Positions 1 through 8,261 are shown, numbered from the stretch's first letter. The stretch: DNA of 32,950 nucleotides from an uncultured Lachnospiraceae bacterium (GCA_944384015.1 CALWRT010000069.1:1-32950); one strand, 5' to 3'. Program-made: numbers and translations. Notes: generated by a model not told the origin, from the letters alone.

Positions 1-2
1 AG

Positions 3-65
3 ACGTCTTCTGACGATGGCAGGATACTAAAAGAGATTGAACTATATCTAGATGAAGGAAGATGA
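3..65 (+). CDS. 3' end of an unidentified upstream gene (partial)
   Basis: The third forward frame is open from the window edge to a TGA at 63-65 and reads as about 20 residues of plausible charged protein ending LYLDEGR. The start lies outside the window. It is too short to assign a family, and another frame ending at a TAA near position 30 is also possible, so this is only a likely C-terminal tail. Confidence 0.3.
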   Translation, partial: TSSDDGRILKEIELYLDEGR

Positions 66-154
66 ATAAAACTACAGTCGAAAAATCATCTGCATAAAAA
101 AAATGCCAACGAATACTTGACAGAGACCTTTTTCTGCGTGCGCGGCAGTTGAGG

Positions 155-183
155 TTTCAAAGGAACCGCAGACATGGTATAAT
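155..183 (+). promoter_or_regulatory. Promoter of the Type III R-M operon
   Basis: A perfect TATAAT at 178-183 is preceded by TG one base upstream (extended -10) and, 17 bases back, by a weak -35 TTTCAA at 155-160. Transcription would start near 190, inside a perfect palindrome at 182-200, about 95 bases before the mod start. A separate TTGACA at 117-122 has no -10 at the right distance. Confidence 0.6.
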
Positions 184-200
184 GACTGCAGAGCAGTCAT
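182..200 (+). repeat. Perfect inverted repeat at the R-M transcription start
   Basis: ATGACTGC, a 3-base centre AGA, then GCAGTCAT: an 8-bp perfect palindrome overlapping the end of the -10 and the predicted start site. It could be an operator or a 5' hairpin in the transcript. No controller protein gene is visible next to mod. Confidence 0.5.
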
Positions 201-283
201 GGTACCAGCGCATAACAGGCTGTGCAGCTCTGTACAGCGCCTTCGGCTGAAGATACCACGATCTGCCATGGAGGAAATAGGAA

Positions 284-1960
284 ATGAGTACGAATATATC
301 ACGACAAAAGAGGGAGGATTTGCTGGACAAAATCAAAGAAATCCGCGCCTATATAGCGGCAGCCCCGCAGGACGGGCAGACCGCCAGACTGCTGGTCTCT
401 CTGTCTCAGCTGGAGAGAGAGGTTAACGGCAAAAAGTACGGCCTTGTGTATGAAGAACATCGGGAGGAGATTGACAGGATCTTAGAGGAACATGTCCCGG
501 TACTGACAGAGGAGCCTGACCTTTTCATCCGCAATGGAGGACAAATGCATGTCCTTATGGAGGGGGACAACCTGGCAGCGTTGAAACTGTTGGAGAAGAC
601 CCACCTGGGAAAAGTCGATCTCATCTATATAGACCCGCCGTATAATCGCGGCAAGAGAGACTTTATTTATGATGACGACTATATAGAGCCTGAGGATGCT
701 TTCAGACACTCCAAGTGGATTTCCTTTATGCGGCCGCGCCTGGTCATTGCCAGGAGACTGATGCAGAAGCATGGGTGCATTTTTATTTCCTGTGATGACA
801 ATGAAGTCGCCGCCCTGAGGCTGCTGTGCGATGAAATATTCGGGGAGCAAAATTTCCAGGGCCATATTCACTGGCGCAGGCGTCACAATCAGCCGAATGA
901 TAAGACAAAATTGATCGCCCTCGTGACAGAACACATATTGGTATACTCGAAAAACCGAGAAGAACATAAAAAATATGGAGTGGGAAAGGTTAGGGTGACC
1001 GGGAAATTTACCAATCCCGATAACGACCCCCGGGGGCCGTGGGCTTCTAAGCCGTGGAAATCCGGCAGCAACCAGTCGGGATGCACCTATACGATCACCT
1101 CGCCTACAGGAAAGGTATTTCACGAAGAATGGCTGGGAGATGAAGACACCTTTCGGGCGCTGGAGAAGGATCACCGGATTGTTTTCCCGAGAGGGGGCAA
1201 CGGCAGCCCGAGAAAGAAGTACTTTCAATTCGAGCGGGAAGAGGAAGGCCAGTGCGCGACGAACTGGTGGCCCAGCGATTTGTTTGGCTGTAACCAGGAT
1301 GCAACCGATGAGCTGAAGGCGCTGTTCGACGGAGTATGTCCCTTCGATAATCCGAAGCCCACCCGCTTGATCAAATCTTTAATTAACCTGGGCTATGTGG
1401 GGGATTCCGGCGTGATTCTGGATTTCTTCGCGGGTTCAGGGACGACGGGGGAGGCTGTCATGCAGCTAAATGCGGCGGGAGCCCATCACCGGTTTATTCT
1501 GTGCACCAATAACGAAAACAATATATGCCGGGACGTGACCTATGAGCGGATTAAGCGGGCGATTGACCGGCAAGGCTACCAGGAAAGCCTCAAATACTAT
1601 AAAATAGACTATGTGCCGGTCTCTGGCCGCCTCTATTACGAATATGCCGATGAACTGCTGAGACATATGAGGGAACTGATTGAGCTGGAAACCGGTGTCC
1701 ATTATGAGGAGGAGGGGGGGGCTGCGATCGCCCTTACGGAAGAAGAATTGGAAGAATGGATAGAAGATACAGAGTCCTTCCGTCAATGCAAAAGGCTGTA
1801 TATGGGGATGGACCTGCTCCCCAGCGAGGAGCAGGAGACGGAGATAGCCCAGAATGGTACAGAGATCCAAATCATCCCGGATTATTATTATCAGGATTTG
1901 CAAGAGGGATCGTGTGCCGGGCAGCGGAGCGAAAGGAATGAATACGAAGAATGGAATTGA
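284..1960 (+). CDS. mod: Type III R-M system DNA methyltransferase (Mod)
   Basis: Predicted adenine-N6 DNA methyltransferase and specificity subunit of a Type III restriction-modification system, 558 aa. The catalytic motif DPPY is at residues 117-120 and precedes the SAM-binding motif DFFAGSGTT at about 380-388, the order of beta-class enzymes such as EcoP15I Mod. The roughly 200 residues between the two motifs are where the target recognition domain normally lies. GGAGG at 270-274 stands 9 bases before ATG 284 and supports this start. The stop codon overlaps the start of the next gene by 10 bases, so the two are almost certainly co-translated. The recognition sequence cannot be read from the gene. 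Identification as a beta-class methyltransferase is firm; Type III assignment rests also on the neighbour. Confidence 0.93.
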   Translation: MSTNISRQKREDLLDKIKEIRAYIAAAPQDGQTARLLVSLSQLEREVNGKKYGLVYEEHREEIDRILEEHVPVLTEEPDLFIRNGGQMHVLMEGDNLAALKLLEKTHLGKVDLIYIDPPYNRGKRDFIYDDDYIEPEDAFRHSKWISFMRPRLVIARRLMQKHGCIFISCDDNEVAALRLLCDEIFGEQNFQGHIHWRRRHNQPNDKTKLIALVTEHILVYSKNREEHKKYGVGKVRVTGKFTNPDNDPRGPWASKPWKSGSNQSGCTYTITSPTGKVFHEEWLGDEDTFRALEKDHRIVFPRGGNGSPRKKYFQFEREEEGQCATNWWPSDLFGCNQDATDELKALFDGVCPFDNPKPTRLIKSLINLGYVGDSGVILDFFAGSGTTGEAVMQLNAAGAHHRFILCTNNENNICRDVTYERIKRAIDRQGYQESLKYYKIDYVPVSGRLYYEYADELLRHMRELIELETGVHYEEEGGAAIALTEEELEEWIEDTESFRQCKRLYMGMDLLPSEEQETEIAQNGTEIQIIPDYYYQDLQEGSCAGQRSERNEYEEWN

Positions 1961-4137
1961 AGAATTTTCAGCAAAAAGCAGTCAAATCCCTGTTTGAAGC
2001 GATGGAGAAGCCTGCCCGGGACATCATTCTCAAAAGTCCTACAGGAAGCGGCAAAACCATCATATTAACCTATTTTATGAATCAGTACATACAGTCCTAT
2101 CCTCGGACGGTCTTCATCTGGCTCACGCCGGGCAAAGGGAATTTGGAAGAACAGAGCAAAGGAAAAATGGACAAGTATATCCATGCCGCCCAGACGAAGC
2201 TCCTGCCTGACGTGATGACAGAAGGTTTTGAGGAGAACGACAGCTGCTTTATCAACTGGGAGAAGCTGACGAAGAAGGGCAATAACGCCCTCAAGGAGAG
2301 CGAACGCACGAACTTCTTAGAATATATCCGCAGGGCGCTGGACGAGGGGCTGCGTTTTGTTGTGATTGTGGATGAGAGCCACCAGAACAATACCGTGAAA
2401 GCTGATGAGATTATCCAGTATTTCCATACGCGGAAAATCATCCGCTGTTCCGCCACGCCCAAGGGGATCAGAAATGCAGAAATCATTGAAATTTCAGAGA
2501 AAGATGTGATCGCGGAAGGTCTCATAAAGAAAATGCTGATGATTAATGAAGATTTCCCGCGTGTCGTAAACACAGAGAATCAGATCGATTTTCTGCTGGA
2601 GAGGGCCTACGCAAAACAGCGTGCCCTTCGGTCTGCCTTTCTTGGGCTTGGGAAGCGGATTAATCCGTTGATCGTCGTGCAGATCCCGAACAAATCGGAG
2701 GCATTGCAGGGCGGGATTGAGAGATGGTTCGCGCGGCAAGGAGTTACCTGTGAAAACAGGCAGCTGGCTGTCTGGCTGTCTGACCGGCATGAAAATCTGG
2801 AAGGAATTGATGCGAATGACGGCGAGCCGGTGGCCGTTATAATCAAACAGGCTGTGGCCACGGGCTGGGACTGTCCCAGGGCGCATATTCTTGTGAAGCT
2901 GAGGGACAACATGGATGAAACCTTTGAAATCCAGACAATCGGACGTATCCGACGTATGCCGGAGGCGATCCACTATGGCAGTGATCTGCTGGACAGCTGC
3001 TATCTCTATACGCTGGATGAGAAGTTTACCGCAGGCGTGAAGCAGTCTCTCGGCAAGAATGCCTTGGATGCCTGTACCCTGTTCCTGAAAAATGAGCACA
3101 AACCGATTACGCTTATAAGTGAGCAGCGGACAATGGTGTCCAGCAGCCGGAATCCGCAGAAGGCGCTGCAGGCCATTGCCCGGTATTTTGAGACAGAATA
3201 TGGTACCGGCTCAAATAAGAAGGAGAACGCGACACGGCTGCAGGCGCAGGGGTTTGTTATGAGCGGGGATATAATCCGCCACACCATCTCAGGGGAGACG
3301 GCGACGCTGGCCTTTGACAGTGAGAACATGAACAGGATTGACGTTACGGAACGTCTGAGTACCCATACCCATGGCCGCGACTACCATCAGAGGATCGGTA
3401 GGATCGGCCTGGAAATCGGTATGGAGTATTCCTATATGAATACGATTATCCGCAAATTATTTGACAAAAATTTTCATTACTCCCGCAAAATCCTTGCCCT
3501 AGAGCCGCGGGCAGTCTACGCTTTTGTGCTGAACAATGCGGAAATGCTGAAACAGATTGCCAGGGCGGCGATGGCATCTGAACCGGTACAGATGCAGATG
3601 GATTTCAAGAATGTGTCGAAAGTCCAGTTTCACATTCCCCAGACATGCCTGTTCACATTTGACGGGACGGCGAAAACACAGAAAGTGATGAAGAAAAATG
3701 TCTATCAGGGATATCTCTCTTCTGCAGAACCTCGTTCTTCGTCTGAACGCAAGTTTGAGAAGTTCTGCGAGAATTCAGACAGCGTAGAGTGGGTATATAA
3801 AAATGGGGATAAGGGCAGCGAATATTTATCCATCGTCTATGCCGACAATTCGGACAGACAGAAGAATTTTTATCCGGATTATCTCATCGGGGCAAGGGGC
3901 GAAGTGTGGGTGATCGAGACAAAAGGCGGATTTGACCGAAGCGGGAATAGTCAGGATATCGACCTGTTCACGCCGAAAAAATTCCAGGTGCTCAAGGATT
4001 ATCTTGAGCGCTACGGGCTGAAAGGCGGCATCGTCCGCAATGATGACAAGAGTGATGAACTGTGTATCTGCATGGAACATTACTGCGGCGATATCCAAAG
4101 CGATGACTGGCAGCTGCTGTCTAATGTGCTGCCGTGA
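1951..4137 (+). CDS. res: Type III R-M system restriction subunit (Res, helicase-nuclease)
   Basis: Superfamily 2 helicase fused to an endonuclease, 728 aa. Walker A SPTGSGKT is at 29-36, motif II is DESH at 141-144, motif III SATP at 167-170, and motif VI QTIGRIRR at about 328-335. Near the C-terminus a PD-(D/E)XK nuclease core is visible: PD at 642-643 followed by E-T-K at 656-658. This order matches Res subunits, which translocate DNA and cut when complexed with Mod. It is shorter than the classical EcoP1/EcoP15 Res (near 970 aa) but all core motifs are intact, so it looks functional. It starts inside the last codons of mod (10-base overlap) and ends just before a strong terminator. Confidence 0.92.
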   Translation: MELKNFQQKAVKSLFEAMEKPARDIILKSPTGSGKTIILTYFMNQYIQSYPRTVFIWLTPGKGNLEEQSKGKMDKYIHAAQTKLLPDVMTEGFEENDSCFINWEKLTKKGNNALKESERTNFLEYIRRALDEGLRFVVIVDESHQNNTVKADEIIQYFHTRKIIRCSATPKGIRNAEIIEISEKDVIAEGLIKKMLMINEDFPRVVNTENQIDFLLERAYAKQRALRSAFLGLGKRINPLIVVQIPNKSEALQGGIERWFARQGVTCENRQLAVWLSDRHENLEGIDANDGEPVAVIIKQAVATGWDCPRAHILVKLRDNMDETFEIQTIGRIRRMPEAIHYGSDLLDSCYLYTLDEKFTAGVKQSLGKNALDACTLFLKNEHKPITLISEQRTMVSSSRNPQKALQAIARYFETEYGTGSNKKENATRLQAQGFVMSGDIIRHTISGETATLAFDSENMNRIDVTERLSTHTHGRDYHQRIGRIGLEIGMEYSYMNTIIRKLFDKNFHYSRKILALEPRAVYAFVLNNAEMLKQIARAAMASEPVQMQMDFKNVSKVQFHIPQTCLFTFDGTAKTQKVMKKNVYQGYLSSAEPRSSSERKFEKFCENSDSVEWVYKNGDKGSEYLSIVYADNSDRQKNFYPDYLIGARGEVWVIETKGGFDRSGNSQDIDLFTPKKFQVLKDYLERYGLKGGIVRNDDKSDELCICMEHYCGDIQSDDWQLLSNVLP

Positions 4138-4150
4138 CATAATAGAAGAA

Positions 4151-4203
4151 AGCAAGGGGATGGATTTCCTTAGGACATCCATCCCCTTGCTAGAGTTCTT
4201 TTT
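4151..4203. terminator. Hairpin terminator between res and the convergent HxlR gene
   Basis: A perfect 15-bp stem (4151-4165 with 4177-4191) encloses an 11-base loop. On the + strand it is followed by TTCTTTTT, a fair U-tract for res. On the - strand it lies directly after the HxlR stop and is followed by TTCTTCTATT, so it can serve both transcripts. Confidence 0.8.
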
Positions 4204-4543
4204 ATATTTCTCCTAAAGAAGCTTTATAACCTTCTCCCCAGCTTTTCATGGCATCCAGAATCGGCTTCAGGCTCTTTCCTAGCGCGGTGAGAGAATATTC
4301 TACTCTCGGAGGTACTTCAGGATATACGGTACGGATAAGCAGTCCGCTGCTTTCCATGTCCCGAAGCTGCGCGGTTAATACCTTTTGTGAGACGCCGCCG
4401 ATGGACTTCTTCAACTCCCCGAACCGCTTGGTGCCGGTCAGCAGATCGCGCAGGATTAAAACCTTCCACTTATCACCGATGAGTGTAAGCGTCGTTTCCA
4501 CCGGGCAGGTCGGCAATTCCTTTTTGATTGTTGGTTCTGCCAT
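4202..4543 (-). CDS. HxlR-family winged-helix transcriptional regulator
   Basis: A 113-aa DNA-binding protein of the HxlR family. The N-terminal part CPVETTLTLIGDKWKVLILR is the family hallmark with its conserved cysteine (here in the CPVE segment), followed by FGELKKSIGGVSQKVLTAQL, the recognition region, and an R-V-E-Y-S-L wing. Some HxlR members sense aldehydes or redox stress through that cysteine. It is transcribed leftward, convergent with res and divergent from the sortase operon. A GAGGGTG motif precedes the ATG. The target is not evident; the divergent promoter region of the sortase gene is the nearest candidate. Confidence 0.9.
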   Translation of the reverse strand: MAEPTIKKELPTCPVETTLTLIGDKWKVLILRDLLTGTKRFGELKKSIGGVSQKVLTAQLRDMESSGLLIRTVYPEVPPRVEYSLTALGKSLKPILDAMKSWGEGYKASLGEI

Positions 4544-4706
4544 TCTATCACCCTCTAATCGTGCGATATTCTACAGTTTCTGTTAGGCACCCGCTGCATA
4601 TGACAGCGTCTGCTCTTCAGTTAAGCCGTGCAGGATCAGTATAACACTGCAAAGGAGCCGGGTCAAGAAAAGGAGCGGCGAAGGCTATACTTTTCTCCTT
4701 CTTTTC

Positions 4707-4735
4707 TTGAAGACAAAAGGCAGTTGTGATACTAT
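4707..4735 (+). promoter_or_regulatory. Promoter of the sortase-sirtuin operon
   Basis: TTGAAG at 4707-4712, 17-base spacer, TACTAT at 4730-4735 with a TG extension one base before the -10. Start of transcription is expected near 4742, about 54 bases upstream of the sortase ATG. The rest of the 4544-4795 intergenic stretch shows no gene. Confidence 0.65.
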
Positions 4736-4795
4736 GAAATCAGGTCTATCAAAGGTAATGGATGAATAGAGAAAGGAAGTCCTGCACAAGAAATT

Positions 4796-5923
4796 ATGAG
4801 TGATATGGAAGGGATACGCAAGACAGATTCTATACAGAGGCAGACAGGCAAGCCGGCAGATGGAAAAACTGCGGAAGAGAAAGATAAGAAAAAAAAGAGC
4901 GGAAGACAGACGGAAGATGGGCGCAGGCTGACAGACGCGGGGAAGACCCCGGCCGCTTCCAGGATGCCTAAGCAGAAGAGAAGTGCTGGCAGGCAGGAGA
5001 ATGCTAGACAGAAGGGGACGGCAGAAGGGCGGAAGAATACGAGGGCTGGAAAGAAGAAACGTCCGCCAGAGGACAGCAAGAGGCGTGGGACAGCAAGGGA
5101 TGCCGGCAGACCCAGGGACTCAGAAAGGACAGTAAGGCACAGGCGCAGAAGACGGAAGCCGCATCCGCTGCAGATCATAATCCTGGTGACAGCATTGGCG
5201 GTGTTCTGCTATTCTGCTGTATCCCTTATACAAATCTTTCTGGAATATAAGAAGGGTACGGATACGTACGATAAAATCGCTGCTCAGTTCGTAATGGATC
5301 CGTCAGAAGAAGAGGACGGTACTCCTTCGGAGGATACAGGCGTCCAGGAGACGTTTTCGCCGCTAAATATCGACTTTGCGGCGCTGAAGGAAGCGAATCC
5401 GGACGTCTATGGCTGGATTCAGATGCCTGGCCTGGACGTGAGCTATCCGGTAGTGCAGGCAGCGGACAATAATTACTATCTGTATCGGATGGCGGACGGA
5501 ACGGATAATACTGCCGGCTCTATTTTCGTAGAGGCTGCGAATGGTCCCGATTTCCTGGATTCCAATACGATTCTCTACGGCCATAATATGAGAAATGGTT
5601 CCATGTTCGGACGGCTGAAGGACTATGGGGAAGAAGAATTTTTCCAGGAGAACCCCAGCTTCTACCTGTATACAGAAGAAGGGGCATGGGGATATGATAT
5701 CTTCTCTGTGCGGGTTGTCAGCGCAACGGGGGACAGCTACCAGATTTCTTTTGCGTCGGCGGAAGACTTTACGAACTATATTGACAATGCCGTGCGCACC
5801 TCCATGTATGACACTGGGGTCGTGCCTCAGGCGGGGGATACGATGGTTACCTTATCTACTTGTACGAGCAGTGATGAGAATCGGCTGATCGTACAGGCCG
5901 TGAGGGGAGAGCAGGTGAATTGA
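4796..5923 (+). CDS. srtB: Class B sortase with long basic N-terminus
   Basis: Membrane-anchored transpeptidase that joins surface proteins to the cell wall or to each other, 375 aa. Residues 1-123 are extremely rich in Lys, Arg, Gly and Glu and should be cytoplasmic; one membrane segment spans about 125-148; the catalytic domain is outside. Catalytic residues fit class B: His263 in ILYGHNMRNGSMFG, Cys356 in VTLSTC and Arg363 in ENRLIVQ. Typical SrtB proteins are about 230-260 aa, so the 120-residue basic head is the oddity. The start is slightly uncertain: GAAAGGAAG at 4771-4779 is 16 bases from ATG 4796. No LPXTG- or NPQTN-type substrate is encoded in the window. It probably leads an operon with the sirtuins and DUF951. 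Confidence 0.9.
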   Translation: MSDMEGIRKTDSIQRQTGKPADGKTAEEKDKKKKSGRQTEDGRRLTDAGKTPAASRMPKQKRSAGRQENARQKGTAEGRKNTRAGKKKRPPEDSKRRGTARDAGRPRDSERTVRHRRRRRKPHPLQIIILVTALAVFCYSAVSLIQIFLEYKKGTDTYDKIAAQFVMDPSEEEDGTPSEDTGVQETFSPLNIDFAALKEANPDVYGWIQMPGLDVSYPVVQAADNNYYLYRMADGTDNTAGSIFVEAANGPDFLDSNTILYGHNMRNGSMFGRLKDYGEEEFFQENPSFYLYTEEGAWGYDIFSVRVVSATGDSYQISFASAEDFTNYIDNAVRTSMYDTGVVPQAGDTMVTLSTCTSSDENRLIVQAVRGEQVN

Positions 5924-6002
5924 CGCAGCGGCTGCGCGCCTGTTGTTTCAAATGTGCGGGAGGCGTGCATCCATGCAGAACAATGAGATGGGAGGAATCC
6001 GT

Positions 6003-6728
6003 ATGTCAGATATTAAGAAACTGCAGGAGATGGTAGATTCCAGCAGCAAAATCGTATTTTTCGGCGGGGCGGGAGTGTCCACAGAGAGTGGAATACCAGA
6101 TTTTCGCAGTGTGGACGGTCTGTATCATCAGAAGTATGCATATGAGCCAGAACAAATTCTAAGCCGTTCTTTTTTCTGGTCGAAGACAGAGGAGTTCTAC
6201 CGGTTCTACAGAGATAAGATGCTGTACCTGGACGCAAAACCCAACGCGGCCCACAGGAAGTTGGCTGAACTGGAAGCGGCAGGAAAACTGACGGCTGTGA
6301 TTACCCAGAACATTGACGGGCTGCATCAGAAGGCAGGAAGCAGGAAGGTGCTGGAGCTTCACGGTTCCGTGCTGCGCAATTACTGTTCTGACTGCGGTAC
6401 GTTTTACGAAGCAGAATATATTCTGCGTACAGAAGGAGTGCCCCGGTGTGAGTGCGGGGGGATCATTAAGCCGGATGTGGTGCTCTACGAAGAGGCATTA
6501 GATGATCAGTTGTTGGACGAGGCGCTGGCCTATATTACAGACGCGGATATGCTGATCATTGGGGGGACGTCTCTGGTGGTGTATCCGGCCGCGGCCCTTG
6601 TCAATTACTATGAGGGGAATAAACTGGTCGTTATTAACCGGACGCCGTCATATATGGATCACCGGGCTAATTTGTTTATACAGGGGAACATCGGAGAAGT
6701 GCTCGGAGATATTCGGGTAGGGAACTGA
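6003..6728 (+). CDS. Sirtuin NAD-dependent protein deacylase (copy 1)
   Basis: Sir2-family enzyme that uses NAD+ to remove acyl groups from protein lysines, 241 aa. Visible motifs in order: GAGVSTESGIPDFRS (NAD binding), TQNIDGLHQKAGS, the catalytic His in ELHGS, a zinc module CSDC...CECGG, and GGTSLVVYPAA. ATG 6003 is chosen because GGGAGG at about 5990-5995 lies 7 bases upstream; an in-frame ATG at 5943 would add 20 residues lacking family character. It lies 79 bases after the sortase and 87 bases before a very similar paralogue, so the pair looks like a tandem duplication. Motifs are intact, so activity is expected; the acyl specificity cannot be read. Confidence 0.92.
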   Translation: MSDIKKLQEMVDSSSKIVFFGGAGVSTESGIPDFRSVDGLYHQKYAYEPEQILSRSFFWSKTEEFYRFYRDKMLYLDAKPNAAHRKLAELEAAGKLTAVITQNIDGLHQKAGSRKVLELHGSVLRNYCSDCGTFYEAEYILRTEGVPRCECGGIIKPDVVLYEEALDDQLLDEALAYITDADMLIIGGTSLVVYPAAALVNYYEGNKLVVINRTPSYMDHRANLFIQGNIGEVLGDIRVGN

Positions 6729-6815
6729 CATATAGGCTATAGAGGAAGGATGTAAGGCGGCCGGACGCTGGACGGTCGAAGTAAGAATACGCAGAAGGGG
6801 AGAAAGCAGGTATGG

Positions 6816-7607
6816 ATGGCGGATAATTTGGAAGAAAAGCAGTGGCGCGAGAAACTGCAGGAAATGGTGGATTCCAGCAGCAGAATCGTCTTTTTTGGAG
6901 GGGCAGGGGTATCCACAGAGAGTGGGATACCAGATTTTCGCAGCAGGGACGGACTGTTCCAGCAGAAGTATAAATACCGCCCGCAGAGGATTTTGAGCAG
7001 GACATTTTATAACCGGCATCCGGATATTTTCTATGACTTTTACCGGGAGAGGATGCTGTATCTGGATGCCCAGCCGAATATCGCCCACAGAAAACTGGCT
7101 GAGATGGAAGCGGCTGGAAAGCTGACAGCTGTGATCACCCAGAATATTGACGGACTGCATCAGAAGGCAGGAAGCAAAAATGTGCTGGAGATCCACGGCT
7201 CTGTGCACCGGAATTACTGCCGGATCTGCGGGAAGGTATATGACGCGGCTTATATGAAGCACACATCGGGGGTGCCTGTCTGTTCCTGCGGCGGGGAAAT
7301 TAAGCCGGATGTGGTACTGTACGAAGAGCGTCTCAAGACAGAGCTGATGCGGGAGGCGGAGCGGTATATTCGGGAGGCGGATATGATTATTATTGCGGGT
7401 ACCTCCCTGGCGGTATACCCGGCGGCAAGGCTGGTGAGATATTACAAAGGATTGAAGCGTGTTCTGATTAACAGGGATCCGACGGGAATGGAACAGATTG
7501 CCCAGCTTGTCATCCATGACAGCATCGGAAAGGTGATGGGACAGATCAAGGTCGAGGGCATGGAACAGGAGGCGCCGGAGCAGGCAGCACAAGAGCAGAA
7601 GGCGTAA
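6816..7607 (+). CDS. Sirtuin NAD-dependent protein deacylase (copy 2)
   Basis: Second Sir2-family protein, 263 aa. It carries GAGVSTESGIPDFRSRDGLF, TQNIDGLHQKAGS, the HGS catalytic motif, zinc cysteines CRIC...CSCGG, and AGTSLAVYPAA. Long stretches are identical to copy 1, including at DNA level near the N-terminus, but the copies differ in the middle (RPQRILSRTFYNRHP against EPEQILSRSFFWSKT) and at the end, where this copy has a Glu/Gln/Ala tail of about 15 residues. Both Zn modules and both His motifs are kept, so neither is a decayed copy. An AAGGGGAG motif lies 13 bases before the ATG, a little far but workable. Confidence 0.92.
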   Translation: MADNLEEKQWREKLQEMVDSSSRIVFFGGAGVSTESGIPDFRSRDGLFQQKYKYRPQRILSRTFYNRHPDIFYDFYRERMLYLDAQPNIAHRKLAEMEAAGKLTAVITQNIDGLHQKAGSKNVLEIHGSVHRNYCRICGKVYDAAYMKHTSGVPVCSCGGEIKPDVVLYEERLKTELMREAERYIREADMIIIAGTSLAVYPAARLVRYYKGLKRVLINRDPTGMEQIAQLVIHDSIGKVMGQIKVEGMEQEAPEQAAQEQKA

Positions 7608-7633
7608 GGACAGACGCCGAAGGAGTGAGGAGA

Positions 7634-7834
7634 TTGGAGAAGAGAATCTATGAGGTGGGTGATATTGTCCGGCTGAAAAAGCCCCATCCCTGCGGAAGCA
7701 GCGAATGGGAAATCCTGAGAGTGGGGGCGGATTTCCGACTGAAGTGCCTGGGATGCGGACATCAAATCATGGTTCCCAGGACGTTGGTGGAAAAAAACAC
7801 GAAGAGTCTGCGGAAAAAGGAAGAAAACGCTTGA
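7634..7834 (+). CDS. DUF951 family small protein
   Basis: A small basic protein of about 66 aa with the DUF951 signature: VGDIVRLKKPHPCGSSEWEI followed by a CLGCG pair and an R-T-L-V-E-K end. The cysteines (HPCG and CLGC) suggest a small metal-binding or nucleic-acid-associated fold, but no function is established for the family. A TTG start at 7634 is preferred because AAGGAG at 7619-7624 lies 9 bases upstream; a GTG at 7625 would abut that site with no spacing. In Firmicutes this gene often lies near rpsF or a mechanosensitive channel gene. Its stop overlaps the -35 of the rpsF promoter. Confidence 0.85.
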   Translation: MEKRIYEVGDIVRLKKPHPCGSSEWEILRVGADFRLKCLGCGHQIMVPRTLVEKNTKSLRKKEENA

Positions 7835-7859
7835 AAACAAGCCATATTTATGCTATCAT
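7831..7859 (+). promoter_or_regulatory. Promoter of the rpsF-ssb-rpsR operon
   Basis: TTGAAA at 7831-7836, 17-base spacer, TATCAT at 7854-7859 with TG at 7851-7852 as an extended -10. The start near 7866 gives a leader of about 80 bases before rpsF. Confidence 0.75.
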
Positions 7860-7865
7860 AAATTC

Positions 7866-7945
7866 TCGTGATATATGAAGCCTGCCATTAGGGCGGGTAT
7901 CCTTGTTCCCGTAAGGGAGCCAGAAGACCATAAGGAGGTAAAAGC
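7866..7945 (+). promoter_or_regulatory. Structured leader of rpsF (probable S6:S18 autoregulatory element)
   Basis: Two hairpins are visible: CCTGCC (7881-7886) with GGCGGG (7892-7897), and TTCCC (7906-7910) with GGGAG (7915-7919) closed by a GUAA tetraloop. They are followed by TAAGGAGGT, the ribosome binding site of rpsF. Bacterial rpsF leaders bound by the S6:S18 complex are known; position and size fit, but I did not verify the conserved core, so the regulatory claim is inference. Confidence 0.45.
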
Positions 7946-8233
7946 ATGAACAAGTACGAATTAGCAGTTGTTGTGAATGCAAAAATCGAAGATGAAGCAA
8001 GACTTGCAACCATCGAGAAGGTAAAAGAGTACATTACCCGTTTTGGAGGTACGATTACCAATGTAGATGACTGGGGCAAGAAGAGGCTGGCTTATGAGAT
8101 CCAGAAGATGAGAGAGGGATTCTACTACTTCATCCAGTTCGATGCCGAGGCAACGGCGCCGGCTGAAATCGAGAGACACGTTCGCATCATGGAAAACGTA
8201 ATCAGATACTTATGCGTGAAACAGGAAGCATAA
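7946..8233 (+). CDS. rpsF: 30S ribosomal protein S6
   Basis: 95 aa, normal length for bS6. It begins MNKYELAVVVNAKIEDEARL and contains the conserved DDWGKKRLAYEIQKMREGFYYF segment typical of S6. It binds 16S rRNA in the central domain of the small subunit as a dimer with S18. AAGGAGG at 7932-7938 precedes the ATG by 7 bases. It heads the canonical rpsF-ssb-rpsR operon. Confidence 0.98.
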   Translation: MNKYELAVVVNAKIEDEARLATIEKVKEYITRFGGTITNVDDWGKKRLAYEIQKMREGFYYFIQFDAEATAPAEIERHVRIMENVIRYLCVKQEA

Positions 8234-8261
8234 GCCCACAGGAAGAAAAGAAGGAATCCGA

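Noticed and set aside
1-4137. The R-M operon as part of a mobile island or phage
   Set aside because: No integrase, transposase, attachment-site repeat or tRNA gene is visible in the window; base composition is like the neighbours by eye.
5943-6002. Longer N-terminus for the first sirtuin
   Set aside because: The extra 20 residues are unlike the family, and the strong GGGAGG site is positioned for ATG 6003.
6648-7592. Minus-strand frame of 314 codons opposite the second sirtuin
   Set aside because: Antisense to a gene with clear catalytic motifs; its translation shows no recognisable domain and no ribosome binding site.
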